Source: Pseudomonas sp. IAC-BECa141
Lineage (GTDB): Bacteria > Pseudomonadota > Gammaproteobacteria > Pseudomonadales > Pseudomonadaceae
Reading direction: 5' to 3'
NCBI RefSeq assembly: GCF_020544405.1
Contig: NZ_CP065410.1
Span: forward strand, 372,001 to 436,000
Length of the DNA stretch: 64,000 nt
Below, piece by piece: positions 19,168 to 27,865 of this stretch (position 1 is its first letter; every line of letters begins with the position of its first letter). The notes beneath the pieces are model-generated. The model was given only the letters and a program-made list of their open reading frames with translations, searched no databases and was not told the origin of the DNA. Both the position numbers and the translations under genes were made by a program.

Positions 19168-19422
19168 ATGTCGCTGCGATCTATCGCCCTGCTGTCGTTT
19201 TGCGTGCTGTTGGCTGCATGCAGCAAGGTCAATCAGGAAAACTATTCGAAGCTCTCGGCCGGCATGGCCAAGGCTGAAGTCGAGACGCTGCTCGGCAAGC
19301 CCACCGATTGCTCGGGCGCGCTCGGCATGTCCAGTTGCACCTGGGGCGACAAGAACAGCTTTATCAGCGTGCAGTACGCCGGTGACAAAGTGCTGATGTT
19401 TTCCGGCCAAGGCCTGAAGTAA
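19168..19422 (+). CDS. Small lipoprotein with DUF3862/BamE-like domain
   Basis: An 84-residue protein started at ATG 19168 (MSLRSIALLSFCVLLAACSK), with CCAGGAG seven bases upstream. The lipobox LLAAC places the acylated cysteine at about residue 18. The mature part has the compact pattern YSKLSAGMAKAEVETLLGKP followed by paired cysteines (TDCSGALGMSSCTWGD), typical of the SmpA/BamE-like DUF3862 fold. It is probably an outer-membrane-anchored periplasmic protein. The lipocalin gene follows 31 bases downstream, so the two form a small lipoprotein operon. Specific function unknown. Confidence 0.82.
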   Translation: MSLRSIALLSFCVLLAACSKVNQENYSKLSAGMAKAEVETLLGKPTDCSGALGMSSCTWGDKNSFISVQYAGDKVLMFSGQGLK

Positions 19423-19453
19423 ACCGGGGCTCCGCGCCCACGGGAGAAAAACA

Positions 19454-20023
19454 ATGAAGCGGTTATTGCTTGTCCTTTTGGCCGGCCTGGTATTGGCCGG
19501 CTGCGCCACGTCCGGTGAAGATCCGCTGGCGCCGAAGACGGTCAACAGTGTCAATCTCAAGCGTTACCAGGGCACCTGGTACGAACTGGCGCGTCTGCCG
19601 ATGTATTTCCAGCGCAATTGCGCACAATCCGAAGCCCGATATTCCCTCAAGCCCGACGGCAATGTCGCGGTGTACAACCGCTGCCTGACGGCGGACTGGA
19701 CGTGGGAAGAAGTCAAAGGCACGGCTTATCCACAGGTGCCGGGCAAGACCGACAAGTTGTGGGTCGAGTTCGATACCTGGTTCTCGCGTCTGATTCCGGG
19801 TGTGGCGAAGGGTCAGTACTGGGTGCTGTACGTCAGCGATGACTACAAGACCGCTCTCGTCGGCGACCCGAGTCGCCGCTATCTGTGGCTGTTGTCGCGC
19901 ACGCCGACCGTCAACGGTGTAGTGCGTGAGGAACTGTTGAGCAAGGCGCGCCAGCAGGGTTACGACACCACGCGCCTGATCTGGCGTACGTCGGATCAGC
20001 AGATGGCCAAGACGTCCAACTGA
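19454..20023 (+). CDS. Bacterial lipocalin, outer-membrane lipoprotein (Blc-like)
   Basis: A 189-residue lipoprotein with signal MKRLLLVLLAGLVLAGC, acylated at Cys17. The lipocalin hallmarks are visible: KRYQGTWYELARLPMYFQ (the GxW motif of strand A) and the C-terminal YLWLLSRTP followed by a helix. Bacterial lipocalins bind fatty acids or lysophospholipids and are anchored to the inner leaflet of the outer membrane. Length and architecture fit Blc. It lies 31 bases after the DUF3862 lipoprotein gene. A palindromic repeat separates it from the convergent hutF. Confidence 0.93.
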   Translation: MKRLLLVLLAGLVLAGCATSGEDPLAPKTVNSVNLKRYQGTWYELARLPMYFQRNCAQSEARYSLKPDGNVAVYNRCLTADWTWEEVKGTAYPQVPGKTDKLWVEFDTWFSRLIPGVAKGQYWVLYVSDDYKTALVGDPSRRYLWLLSRTPTVNGVVREELLSKARQQGYDTTRLIWRTSDQQMAKTSN

Positions 20024-20036
20024 CTTCTCCTGTTCT

Positions 20037-20143
20037 GATCGTTCCCACGCTCCGCGTGGGAATGCCTCAATGGACGCTCTGCGTCCGCTTTTGGGACGCG
20101 GAGCGTCCCGGGCTGCATTCCCACGCAGAGCGTGGGAACGATC
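20037..20143. repeat. Four-hairpin palindromic intergenic repeat
   Basis: Starts GATCGTTCCCACGC and ends GCGTGGGAACGATC. Between the two outer TTCCCACGC/GCGTGGGAA hairpins lie GGACGC-tct-GCGTCC and GGGACGC-gga-GCGTCCC. It fills the space between the convergent lipocalin and hutF genes and could serve as a terminator for both. Confidence 0.9.
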
Positions 20144-20160
20144 AGTAACAGAAGTTTGTG

Positions 20161-21525
20161 TCAGCCCAAAAGCTCTCGCAGGACCTGGGTAAAGGCGCGA
20201 TTGCTGTCCTCCTCCTCGGCATGTCGCCCCTCGCGCACGACCCACTGACCGTTGACCAGCACATCGCGTACCTGACGATCGCCACCGGCAAACAGCCAGC
20301 GATTGAGAATCCCGTCACCACTGGCCGTGGCCAGATACGGATCGTTGCCATCGAGTACGATCCAGTCGGCACGCTTGCCGACTTCCAGCGCACCGATCGG
20401 TTGGCCCAGCGCCTGAGCGCCACCGTCGAGCGCCGCGTCATACAGCGTGCGCCCGACCATCGGCTGATCCGCGCCATACAAGCGATTGCGCCGCTGATCG
20501 CGCAGACGCTGGCCGTATTCCAGCCAGCGCAATTCTTCCACCACGCTCAATGACACATGACTGTCTGAGCCGATGCCCATGCGCCCGCCCTGCGTGAGGA
20601 AATCCACCGCCGGGAAAATACCGTCGCCGAGGTTGGCCTCGGTAGTCAGGCACAGACCGGCGATGGCGCGGCTCCTGGCCATCAGCGTGACTTCTTCCGG
20701 ATTGGCGTGGGTCGCGTGCACCAGGCACCAGCGCTGATCGACTTCGGTGTTTTCATACAGCCATTGCAGCGGGCGGCGACCGCTCCAGCTTAGGCAGTCG
20801 TCCACTTCTTTCTGTTGTTCGGCAATGTGGATGTGCACCGGGCATTGCTTGTCGCTGGCTGCCAGCACTTCGCTGATCTGCTGCGGGGTGACCGCGCGCA
20901 AAGAGTGGAAGCACAGGCCCAGCGACTGCGCCTTTTGCTGCGCGAGCAGGGGTTGCAGGCGCGATTGCAGTTTCAGGTAGTTTTCGGTGCTGTTGATGAA
21001 ACGGCGCTGACCTTCGTTCGGCGTCTGGCCGCCAAAACCGCTGTGGCTGTAGAGCACAGGCAGCAATGTCAGGCCGATGCCGGCGGCACTGGCCGCCTGG
21101 CTGATGCGCAATGCCAGCTCGGCCGGGTCGGCGTACGGCTGGCCGTTGTTATCGTGGTGGACGTAATGGAATTCGGCGACCGAGGTGTAACCGGCCTTGA
21201 GCATTTCGATGTACAGCTGGCGGGCAATCACCCCGAGCTGGTCGGGGCTGATTTTTCCGACGAGCCGGTACATCAGATCGCGCCAGGTCCAGAAACTGTC
21301 GTTGGGGTTGCCGGCCACTTCCGCCAGTCCCGCCATCGCTCGCTGGAACGCGTGGGAGTGCAGATTCGGCATCCCCGGCAGCAGCGGACCGCTCAGCCGT
21401 TGGGCGCCATCTGCGGTGGAATCGGCCTGGATTCGGGTCAACACGCCATCGGCGCTGACCTCGAGACGTACATTGTTGGCCCATCCGTTAGGCAGCAGCG
21501 CGCGTTCGGCAAAGAAGGCGGACAT
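20161..21525 (-). CDS. hutF: Formimidoylglutamate deiminase
   Basis: A 454-residue amidohydrolase-superfamily enzyme starting at ATG 21525 (MSAFFAERALLPNGW). It converts N-formimino-L-glutamate to N-formyl-L-glutamate and ammonia, the fourth step of the five-step histidine route. Metal ligands appear in MPNLHSHAFQRAMAG (HxH), in a central CLVHATHANPEE and in GIGSDSHVSLS. Its presence together with hutG shows that the formylglutamate branch is used rather than direct formimidase hydrolysis. It is transcribed away from hutC, with a HutC-type palindrome in the shared upstream region. Confidence 0.95.
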   Translation of the reverse strand: MSAFFAERALLPNGWANNVRLEVSADGVLTRIQADSTADGAQRLSGPLLPGMPNLHSHAFQRAMAGLAEVAGNPNDSFWTWRDLMYRLVGKISPDQLGVIARQLYIEMLKAGYTSVAEFHYVHHDNNGQPYADPAELALRISQAASAAGIGLTLLPVLYSHSGFGGQTPNEGQRRFINSTENYLKLQSRLQPLLAQQKAQSLGLCFHSLRAVTPQQISEVLAASDKQCPVHIHIAEQQKEVDDCLSWSGRRPLQWLYENTEVDQRWCLVHATHANPEEVTLMARSRAIAGLCLTTEANLGDGIFPAVDFLTQGGRMGIGSDSHVSLSVVEELRWLEYGQRLRDQRRNRLYGADQPMVGRTLYDAALDGGAQALGQPIGALEVGKRADWIVLDGNDPYLATASGDGILNRWLFAGGDRQVRDVLVNGQWVVREGRHAEEEDSNRAFTQVLRELLG

Positions 21526-21551
21526 GGTTCGGCACCCCATCGTGTGTTATT

Positions 21552-21567
21552 TGTATATACATATACA
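21552..21567. promoter_or_regulatory. HutC-type operator between hutF and hutC
   Basis: TGTATATACATATACA is a perfect 7-bp inverted repeat around a central AC. It lies 27 bases before the hutF start and 65 bases before hutC. The TGTAT...ATACA half-sites resemble the palindrome at the hutU promoter and the published HutC operators of pseudomonads. Confidence 0.75.
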
Positions 21568-21632
21568 GACGTTTGCCTGCCCGGTAAACTCCGGCAAGCT
21601 AGCAACTTTCATCCAATGAACAGGGATCCACC

Positions 21633-22382
21633 GTGCCGACTCCGCCTCCAGTCTCCCCGTTGGCCGCGAACATGGGCGACAGTCCGGCGCCCTTGTACGC
21701 CCGCGTCAAACAGATGATCACCCAACAGATCGACAGCGGTAACTGGCCGCCGCATTACCGCGTACCATCGGAAAGCGAGCTGGTCAGCCAGTTGGGCTTC
21801 AGCCGCATGACCATCAACCGCGCGCTGCGGGAAATGACCGCCGACGGCCTGTTGGTGCGCATGCAAGGCGTCGGTACTTTTGTCGCCGAACCGAAGAGCC
21901 AGTCCGCGCTGTTCGAAGTGCACAACATCGCCGACGAAATCGCCTCCCGTGGCCATCGCCATACTTGCCAGGTGATCACCCTGGAAGAAGAGGCCGCCGG
22001 TTCCGAGCGCGCGCTGGCGCTGGACATGCGCGAAGGGCAGAAGGTCTTTCACTCGCTGATCGTGCACTACGAAAACGACATTCCGGTGCAGATCGAAGAC
22101 CGCTTCGTCAACGCGCTGGTGGCTCCGGAATACCTCAAGCAGGACTTCACCCTGCAAACGCCTTACGCTTATCTGAACCAGGTCGCGCCGCTGACCGAAG
22201 GCGAGCACGTGGTTGAAGCGATCCTCGCCGAAGCGTCCGAATGCAAATTGCTGCAGATCGAAAAAGGCGAGCCATGCCTGCTGATCCGCCGTCGTACCTG
22301 GTCGGGTCGTCAGCCGGTGACGGCGGCGCGCCTGATCCACCCCGGTTCCCGTCATCGTCTGGAAGGTCGGTTCCATAAATGA
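21633..22382 (+). CDS. hutC: Histidine utilisation repressor, GntR/HutC family
   Basis: A 249-residue regulator starting at GTG 21633 (MPTPPPVSPLAANMGD). The N-terminal winged helix-turn-helix is clear (PLYARVKQMITQQIDSGNW, VPSESELVSQLGFSRMTINRAL), followed by a UTRA ligand-binding domain from about residue 95. HutC represses hut genes and is released by urocanate. It overlaps hutD by four bases (ATGA). Candidate operators are visible at 21552 and 23249, so autoregulation and control of both hutF and the hutU operon are likely. Confidence 0.95.
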   Translation: MPTPPPVSPLAANMGDSPAPLYARVKQMITQQIDSGNWPPHYRVPSESELVSQLGFSRMTINRALREMTADGLLVRMQGVGTFVAEPKSQSALFEVHNIADEIASRGHRHTCQVITLEEEAAGSERALALDMREGQKVFHSLIVHYENDIPVQIEDRFVNALVAPEYLKQDFTLQTPYAYLNQVAPLTEGEHVVEAILAEASECKLLQIEKGEPCLLIRRRTWSGRQPVTAARLIHPGSRHRLEGRFHK

Positions 22383-22948
22383 AAGAGTTGAAGGTTCTAC
22401 GCGCCGAAGGCTACCCGCGCATGCCGTGGAAAAACGGCGGCGGCAGCACCGAGGAAATCACCCGTGACGCCGGCGCCGGCCTCGACGGTTTCGGCTGGCG
22501 TCTGTCGATTGCCGACATCGCCGAATCCGGCGGTTTCTCGACCTTCGCCGGTTATCAGCGGGTGATCACGGTGTTGCAGGGCGACGGCATGACCCTGTGT
22601 GTCGACGGCGACGACACCCGGCCGTTGTTACCCCTCGACCCGTTTGCCTTCAGCGGCGAGAGCCAGGTGTCCTGCACCTTGCTCGGCGGCGCGATCCGCG
22701 ACTTCAACCTGATCTACTCGCCGCAGCGTTACAGCGCACGCCTGCAATGGCTGGACGGCGAACAGCGGTTTTTCAGTTCGGCGAGCACGGTGCTGGTCTT
22801 CAGCGTCAGTGAACGGCTGGAAGTCACGGTCGGTGGCGGCGCCTCGCAACTCGGCCGCCATGACTGCCTGCAACTGGACGGTAACACCGGTTTGACCGAG
22901 ATTGCCGTCAATGCCGGTTGCTGCGTGATCGAACTGTCTGCGCGCTGA
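22379..22948 (+). CDS. hutD: HutD family cupin protein
   Basis: A 189-residue cupin-fold protein with the family's conserved N-terminus (YPRMPWKNGGGSTEEITR) and the central FGWRLSIADIAESGGFSTF. HutD is a conserved member of proteobacterial hut loci. It is proposed to limit hut expression or bind a pathway metabolite, but no enzymatic reaction is established. Its start overlaps the hutC stop, and a strong terminator follows, so hutCD forms its own unit separate from the hutU operon. Confidence 0.92.
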   Translation: MKELKVLRAEGYPRMPWKNGGGSTEEITRDAGAGLDGFGWRLSIADIAESGGFSTFAGYQRVITVLQGDGMTLCVDGDDTRPLLPLDPFAFSGESQVSCTLLGGAIRDFNLIYSPQRYSARLQWLDGEQRFFSSASTVLVFSVSERLEVTVGGGASQLGRHDCLQLDGNTGLTEIAVNAGCCVIELSAR

Positions 22949-22960
22949 TTCTTGCTATTG

Positions 22961-22989
22961 CTCGTTCGCACCAGAGCGTGGGAACGATC
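22961..22989. repeat. Degenerate single module of the palindromic repeat family
   Basis: CTCGTTCGCACCAGAGCGTGGGAACGATC is a decayed copy of the terminal TTCCCACGC/GCGTGGGAA hairpin found elsewhere in the window. It is located between the hutD stop and the hutCD terminator. Confidence 0.55.
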
Positions 22990-23005
22990 TAACGATCAAC
23001 GATCA

Positions 23006-23038
23006 AAAACCGCTGCTTTGAAAGCAGCGGTTTTTTTT
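23006..23038 (+). terminator. Rho-independent terminator of hutCD
   Basis: Stem AAAACCGCTGCTT / AAGCAGCGGTTTT with a short TGA loop region followed by eight T residues. It cleanly separates hutCD from the hutU promoter region. Confidence 0.93.
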
Positions 23039-23068
23039 CGTCCCGACGTTCCCGAAATGCGCACCAAC

Positions 23069-23116
23069 TTGTTACCGAACGCCCCAGCGTGGCGCAAAGC
23101 CACGCTTTCGTAACAA
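23069..23116. promoter_or_regulatory. Nested inverted repeat upstream of the hutU sigma-54 promoter (candidate enhancer)
   Basis: The outer arms TTGTTAC (23069-23075) and GTAACAA (23110-23116) enclose a perfect inner hairpin AGCGTGGC-gcaaa-GCCACGCT (23086-23106). It lies about 115-160 bases upstream of the -24/-12 promoter. The position and dyad symmetry suit an enhancer for a sigma-54 activator; CbrB and NtrC are the known candidates for hut control. The remainder of the 446-base hutD-hutU gap holds the terminator, promoter and operator and no gene. Confidence 0.5.
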
Positions 23117-23228
23117 CCTGTCGCTGTCCTCAATCCACCCCGCGAAAAAATTCATGAACGCCGGAGCCCTTGATTCAGGCGCTCTGCAGACCTGTCCTGG
23201 ATTTTTGTTGAACGGTCCTCCAACAAGT

Positions 23229-23244
23229 TGGCCGCTTGATTGCA
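23229..23244 (+). promoter_or_regulatory. Sigma-54 promoter of the hutU operon
   Basis: TGGCCGCTTGATTGCA matches TGGCAC-N5-TTGCW with correct spacing and both invariant dinucleotides (GG, GC). It lies about 150 bases upstream of the hutU GTG. Dependence of pseudomonad hut operons on sigma-54 with CbrB/NtrC has been reported, which supports the call. Confidence 0.75.
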
Positions 23245-23248
23245 TATG

Positions 23249-23262
23249 CTTGTATGTACAAG
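23249..23262. promoter_or_regulatory. HutC operator overlapping the hutU transcription start
   Basis: CTTGTATGTACAAG is a perfect palindrome located 5-20 bases downstream of the -12 element, so it covers the expected +1. HutC bound here would block promoter opening. The sequence agrees with the HutC operator described in P. putida. Confidence 0.85.
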
Positions 23263-23394
23263 TAAAGACGTATGCGTATGAGTCGAACGAGACTCTCCGC
23301 AGCGTCCACTGATTCGCTTGCCGCGCACTGATGCGCACAGGCTGCTTGCCCACTGCCAGGGTTGGTTTGAATTGATCGCTGAGGAGTCTTTTTC

Positions 23395-25092
23395 GTGACT
23401 GACAACAACCGCACCACTTCTTCATTCACAAAGCATCGTGACGTCGAAATCCGCGCCGCCCGCGGCAACAAGCTGACCGCCAAGAGCTGGCTGACCGAAG
23501 CGCCGCTGCGCATGCTGATGAACAACCTCGACCCGGAAGTCGCCGAGAACCCGAAAGAGCTGGTGGTATACGGTGGCATCGGCCGCGCGGCGCGTAATTG
23601 GGAGTGCTACGACAAGATCGTCGAGAGCCTGACCAACCTCAACGAAGACGAAACCCTGCTGGTGCAATCGGGCAAGCCGGTCGGCGTGTTCAAGACCCAC
23701 AGCAACGCCCCGCGCGTGCTGATCGCCAACTCCAACCTGGTGCCGCACTGGGCGACCTGGGAACACTTCAACGAACTCGACGCCAAAGGCCTGGCCATGT
23801 ACGGCCAGATGACCGCCGGCAGCTGGATCTACATCGGCAGCCAGGGCATCGTCCAGGGCACCTACGAAACCTTCGTTGAAGCCGGTCGCCAGCACTACAA
23901 CGACAACCTCACCGGCAAGTGGGTCCTGACTGCCGGTCTCGGCGGCATGGGCGGCGCCCAGCCACTGGCCGCAACCCTCGCCGGTGCCTGCTCGCTGAAC
24001 ATCGAATGCCAGCAGATCAGCATCGATTTCCGCCTGAAGACCCGCTACGTCGACGAGCAGGCCAAAGACCTCGACGACGCATTGGCCCGCATCGCCAAAT
24101 ACACCTCCGAAGGCAAGGCTGTTTCCATCGCCCTGTGCGGCAACGCCGCTGAAATCCTCCCGGAGCTGGTCAAGCGCGGCGTACGCCCGGACATGGTCAC
24201 CGACCAGACAAGCGCCCACGATCCGCTCAACGGTTATCTGCCGGCCGGCTGGACCTGGGATGAATACCGCGCCCGCGCCAAGACCGAGCCAGCCGCTGTG
24301 GTCAAGGCCGCCAAGCAATCGATGGCCGTTCACGTCAAAGCCATGCTCGACTTCCAGAAAATGGGCGTGCCGACCTTCGACTACGGCAACAACATCCGTC
24401 AGATGGCTCAGGAAGAAGGCGTCGAAAACGCATTCGATTTCCCGGGCTTCGTTCCGGCCTACATCCGTCCGCTGTTCTGCCGTGGTATCGGCCCGTTCCG
24501 CTGGGCTGCGCTGTCGGGTGATCCGCAGGACATCTACAAGACCGACGCCAAAGTCAAAGAGCTGATCCCGGACGACGCCCACCTGCACAACTGGCTGGAC
24601 ATGGCGCGCGAGCGCATCAGCTTCCAGGGTCTGCCGGCGCGTATCTGCTGGGTCGGCCTGGGCCTGCGCGCCAAGCTCGGTCTGGCGTTCAACGAAATGG
24701 TGCGCAGCGGCGAGCTGTCGGCACCGATCGTGATCGGTCGCGACCACCTCGACTCCGGCTCGGTCTCCAGCCCGAACCGTGAAACCGAATCGATGCAGGA
24801 CGGCTCCGATGCCGTCTCCGACTGGCCGCTGCTCAACGCGCTGCTGAACACCGCGAGCGGTGCGACCTGGGTGTCCCTGCACCACGGCGGCGGCGTCGGC
24901 ATGGGCTTCTCCCAACACTCGGGCATGGTGATTGTCTGCGACGGTACCGACGAAGCGGCCGAGCGTATCGCTCGCGTTCTGCACAACGACCCGGGCACCG
25001 GTGTCATGCGTCACGCCGATGCCGGTTACCAGATCGCCATCGACTGCGCCAGGGAACAAGGGCTGAACCTGCCGATGATCACCGGCAAATAA
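23395..25092 (+). CDS. hutU: Urocanate hydratase (urocanase)
   Basis: A 565-residue enzyme starting at GTG 23395 with a GAGGAG ribosome-binding site nine bases upstream. It converts urocanate to 4-imidazolone-5-propionate using tightly bound NAD+. The sequence is highly conserved across its length. Recognisable stretches include [17 protein letters not shown] near the N-terminus, [16 protein letters not shown] in the NAD-binding core, [17 protein letters not shown] and the cysteine-containing [19 protein letters not shown]. It is the first gene after the sigma-54/HutC-controlled promoter. Confidence 0.97.
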   Translation: MTDNNRTTSSFTKHRDVEIRAARGNKLTAKSWLTEAPLRMLMNNLDPEVAENPKELVVYGGIGRAARNWECYDKIVESLTNLNEDETLLVQSGKPVGVFKTHSNAPRVLIANSNLVPHWATWEHFNELDAKGLAMYGQMTAGSWIYIGSQGIVQGTYETFVEAGRQHYNDNLTGKWVLTAGLGGMGGAQPLAATLAGACSLNIECQQISIDFRLKTRYVDEQAKDLDDALARIAKYTSEGKAVSIALCGNAAEILPELVKRGVRPDMVTDQTSAHDPLNGYLPAGWTWDEYRARAKTEPAAVVKAAKQSMAVHVKAMLDFQKMGVPTFDYGNNIRQMAQEEGVENAFDFPGFVPAYIRPLFCRGIGPFRWAALSGDPQDIYKTDAKVKELIPDDAHLHNWLDMARERISFQGLPARICWVGLGLRAKLGLAFNEMVRSGELSAPIVIGRDHLDSGSVSSPNRETESMQDGSDAVSDWPLLNALLNTASGATWVSLHHGGGVGMGFSQHSGMVIVCDGTDEAAERIARVLHNDPGTGVMRHADAGYQIAIDCAREQGLNLPMITGK

Positions 25093-25107
25093 AGGGCTTT
25101 GGCTTTG

Positions 25108-25211
25108 TGTGGGAGCGAGCTTGCTCGCGAAGAGGCCGGCACATTCAGTATCTGTGCTGACTGACAAATCGCTTTCGTCGGATCGCCGCCCGGAGCAAGC
25201 TCGCTCCCACA
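25108..25211. repeat. REPIN (paired inverted REP sequences)
   Basis: Begins TGTGGGAGCGAGCTTGCTCGCGAA and ends GGAGCAAGCTCGCTCCCACA, two REP palindromes in inverted orientation around a spacer, forming one long hairpin. It fills the hutU-permease gap and may attenuate or stabilise the operon mRNA. Confidence 0.9.
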
Positions 25212-25269
25212 GAAAAGCTGCCCTACAGAAGCTTAGTGAACAATCAAAACAATCCACAGAGGTTGAATC

Positions 25270-26742
25270 ATGGCAGGCAACACCGATCGTGCAGGCAGTA
25301 AACCGTTGATCGAAAGGCGTTCGATCGACTACATCCCGGAAGCGGAAAGACACGGTCGTCTGTTCAGTCAGTTCACCCTGTGGATGGGTGCCAACCTGCA
25401 AATCACCGCGATTGTCACCGGGGCCCTGGCCGTGGTGCTGGGCGGTGATGTGTTCTGGTCGTTGATCGGTCTGCTGATCGGTCAACTGCTGGGCGGAGGG
25501 GTGATGGCGCTGCACGCGGCACAGGGGCCGAAGCTTGGCCTGCCGCAGATGATTTCCAGCCGGGTGCAGTTCGGCGTCTACGGCGCGGCGATCCCGATCG
25601 TGCTGGTGTGCCTGATGTACCTCGGTTTCACCGCCACCGGGACCGTGCTGTCCGGCCAGGCGCTGGGCCAGTTGTTCGGGGTCAGCGACACCGTCGGCAT
25701 CCTGCTGTTCGCCAGCGTCATCGTGGTGGTCACGGTGCTCGGCTATCGGGTGATTCACTGGATCGGCCGGATCGCCAGTGCCATTGGTGTGATCGCTTTC
25801 GTGTACCTGTTCAGCCGCCTGATGAGTCAGGTGGACGTCGGCGCACTTCTGGAAATCCGTCACTTCAGCTGGAGCAGTTTCCTGCTGGCGGTTTCGCTCG
25901 CGGCCTCCTGGCAGATCGCTTTCGGCCCGTACGTGGCGGACTACTCGCGCTACCTGCCGAGCAAGGTGTCTTCGGTGAAAACCTTTTTCGCCGCCGGTGC
26001 CGGTTCGGTGATCGGCGCGCAGGTGGCGATGATCCTCGGTGTGTTCGCAGCCGCTTCGGCCAACGGGCAATTCGCCGGGCATGAAGTCGCTTACATCGTC
26101 GGTCTGGGCGGGACCGGTGCCACTGCCGCGCTGCTGTATTTCAGCATCGCGTTCGGCAAGGTCACCATCTCCACCCTGAACTCCTACGGCAGCTTCATGT
26201 GCATCGCGACCATCATCAGCGGCTTCCGTGGCCACCTGACGGTCACCCGGATGCAGCGCCTGGTGTTCGTGCTGGTGATCGTCGGCGCAGCGACCCTGAT
26301 TGCGCTGCTCGGCCAGCATTCGTTCCTCGGTGCGTTCAAGTCCTTCATCCTGTTCCTGCTGGCGTTCTTCACGCCGTGGAGTGCGATCAACCTGGTGGAC
26401 TACTACTGCATCACCCGCGAGCGCTACGACGTACCGGCGCTGGCGGATCCGAACGGTCGCTATGGCCGCTGGAACATCCTCGGTATCAGCGTTTATGTGT
26501 TCGGGGTGCTGGTGCAACTGCCGTTCATTTCCACCAAGTTCTATACCGGTCCATTGGTAGCGGCCCTGGGGGATGTGGATATTTCCTGGATCATCGGTCT
26601 CGTGCTGCCCGCAGCGCTGTACTACGTCTGCGCGAAAAAATGGCACGGCACCGTACCCGATCGACTGATTCTGCCCGTCGAGCAGAACAGCGTTGTACAA
26701 CCTAAAACAAGCGGGGCCGGTCGCGCTGCGGCGCAGGCCTGA
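25270..26742 (+). CDS. hutT: NCS1-family permease, probable urocanate transporter
   Basis: A 490-residue polytopic protein of the nucleobase:cation symporter-1 (CodB/allantoin permease) family with about twelve membrane helices. Recognisable parts are the N-terminal FTLWMGANLQITAIVTGAL and the central SWQIAFGPYVADYSRYLP. Its place directly after hutU, within the hut operon, points to an imidazole compound. Related P. fluorescens hut loci encode a urocanate-specific permease of this class, so urocanate is the best guess. A nucleobase permease captured by the operon is the alternative. Confidence 0.82.
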   Translation: MAGNTDRAGSKPLIERRSIDYIPEAERHGRLFSQFTLWMGANLQITAIVTGALAVVLGGDVFWSLIGLLIGQLLGGGVMALHAAQGPKLGLPQMISSRVQFGVYGAAIPIVLVCLMYLGFTATGTVLSGQALGQLFGVSDTVGILLFASVIVVVTVLGYRVIHWIGRIASAIGVIAFVYLFSRLMSQVDVGALLEIRHFSWSSFLLAVSLAASWQIAFGPYVADYSRYLPSKVSSVKTFFAAGAGSVIGAQVAMILGVFAAASANGQFAGHEVAYIVGLGGTGATAALLYFSIAFGKVTISTLNSYGSFMCIATIISGFRGHLTVTRMQRLVFVLVIVGAATLIALLGQHSFLGAFKSFILFLLAFFTPWSAINLVDYYCITRERYDVPALADPNGRYGRWNILGISVYVFGVLVQLPFISTKFYTGPLVAALGDVDISWIIGLVLPAALYYVCAKKWHGTVPDRLILPVEQNSVVQPKTSGAGRAAAQA

Positions 26743-26812
26743 TTTGGACGTGGACAGGGCTGGATGCCTCTTGACTGCCGTAAGCCAATTCATGATTAGG
26801 AGCGTCACAACA

Positions 26813-27781
26813 ATGAAATCGAACAAGACCCTGCTGACCACATTGCTTTCCATGGGCCTGCTGGCCAGCGCTGGCGCGACACAGGCCGCCGGCTGGTGCG
26901 AGTCCGGCAAACCGGTGAAATTCGCCGGCCTGAACTGGGAAAGCGGCATGCTGCTGACCGACGTTCTGCAGGTGGTGCTGGAGAAAGGTTACGACTGCAA
27001 GACCGACAGCCTGCCGGGCAACTCCATCACCATGGAAAACGCCCTGAGCAGCAACGACATCCAGATCTTTGCCGAAGAATGGGTCGGCCGCAGCGAGGTC
27101 TGGAACAAGGCCGAGAAGGCCGGCAAGGTCGTCGGTGTCGGCGCCCCGGTGGTCGGTGCAGTGGAAGGCTGGTACGTGCCGCGCTACGTGATCGAAGGCG
27201 ATGCCAAGCGCAAGCTGGAAGCCAAGGCGCCGGACCTGAAAAACATCGCCGACCTGGGCAAATACGCCGCCGTCTTCAAGGACGCCGAAGAGCCTTCCAA
27301 AGGCCGCTTCTACAACTGCCCGGCCGGCTGGACCTGCGAGCTGGACAACAGCGAAATGCTGAAAAGCTACGGCCTGGAAAACAGCTACACCAACTTCCGC
27401 CCGGGCACCGGCCCGGCGCTGGATGCGGCCGTGCTGTCGAGCTACAAGCGTGGCGAGCCGATCCTGTTCTACTACTGGACACCAACCCCGCTGATGGGGC
27501 AGATCGACGCGGTGAAACTGGAAGAAAAACCGGGCGTCGACAAGACCGTGACCATCAAGGTTGGCCTGTCCAAGACCTTCCACGACGAAGCCCCGGAACT
27601 GGTAGCCGTGCTGGAAAAGGTCAACCTGCCGATCGACCTGCTGAACCAGAATCTGGGCCGCATGGCGAAGGAACGTATCGAGTCGCCAAAACTGGCGAAA
27701 ATCTTCCTCAAGGAACATCCTGAGGTCTGGCATGCGTGGGTGAGTGAAGACGCTGCCAAGAAAATCGAAGCGGCGCTGTAG
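26813..27781 (+). CDS. hutX: ABC transporter periplasmic binding protein, HutX type
   Basis: A 322-residue protein from ATG 26813 (MKSNKTLLTTLLSMGLLAS) with a signal peptide cleaved after ATQA. The mature part is an OpuAC-type (type II, betaine/proline-like) solute-binding fold (PVKFAGLNWESGMLLTDVLQ). Two further landmarks are NCPAGWTCELDN with paired cysteines and FYYWTPTPLMGQ in the ligand pocket. In Sinorhizobium and Pseudomonas HutXWV is a high-affinity histidine importer. It is followed by hutW and hutV on the same strand and probably cotranscribed with hutU. Confidence 0.9.
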   Translation: MKSNKTLLTTLLSMGLLASAGATQAAGWCESGKPVKFAGLNWESGMLLTDVLQVVLEKGYDCKTDSLPGNSITMENALSSNDIQIFAEEWVGRSEVWNKAEKAGKVVGVGAPVVGAVEGWYVPRYVIEGDAKRKLEAKAPDLKNIADLGKYAAVFKDAEEPSKGRFYNCPAGWTCELDNSEMLKSYGLENSYTNFRPGTGPALDAAVLSSYKRGEPILFYYWTPTPLMGQIDAVKLEEKPGVDKTVTIKVGLSKTFHDEAPELVAVLEKVNLPIDLLNQNLGRMAKERIESPKLAKIFLKEHPEVWHAWVSEDAAKKIEAAL

Positions 27782-27865
27782 GTCGAATTCCTCCCGGCCA
27801 ACCGAGAGGCGGGCCGGGGTATTCGCCGCAATCGCTTGATTGAGTTTCCTGATTGAGAGCCGCTT

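Noticed and set aside
23422..26949. A 1175-codon open frame on the minus strand opposite hutU, the permease and the start of hutX
   Set aside because: It is antisense to three well-conserved genes, has no family-like sequence and arises from codon bias in high-GC DNA.
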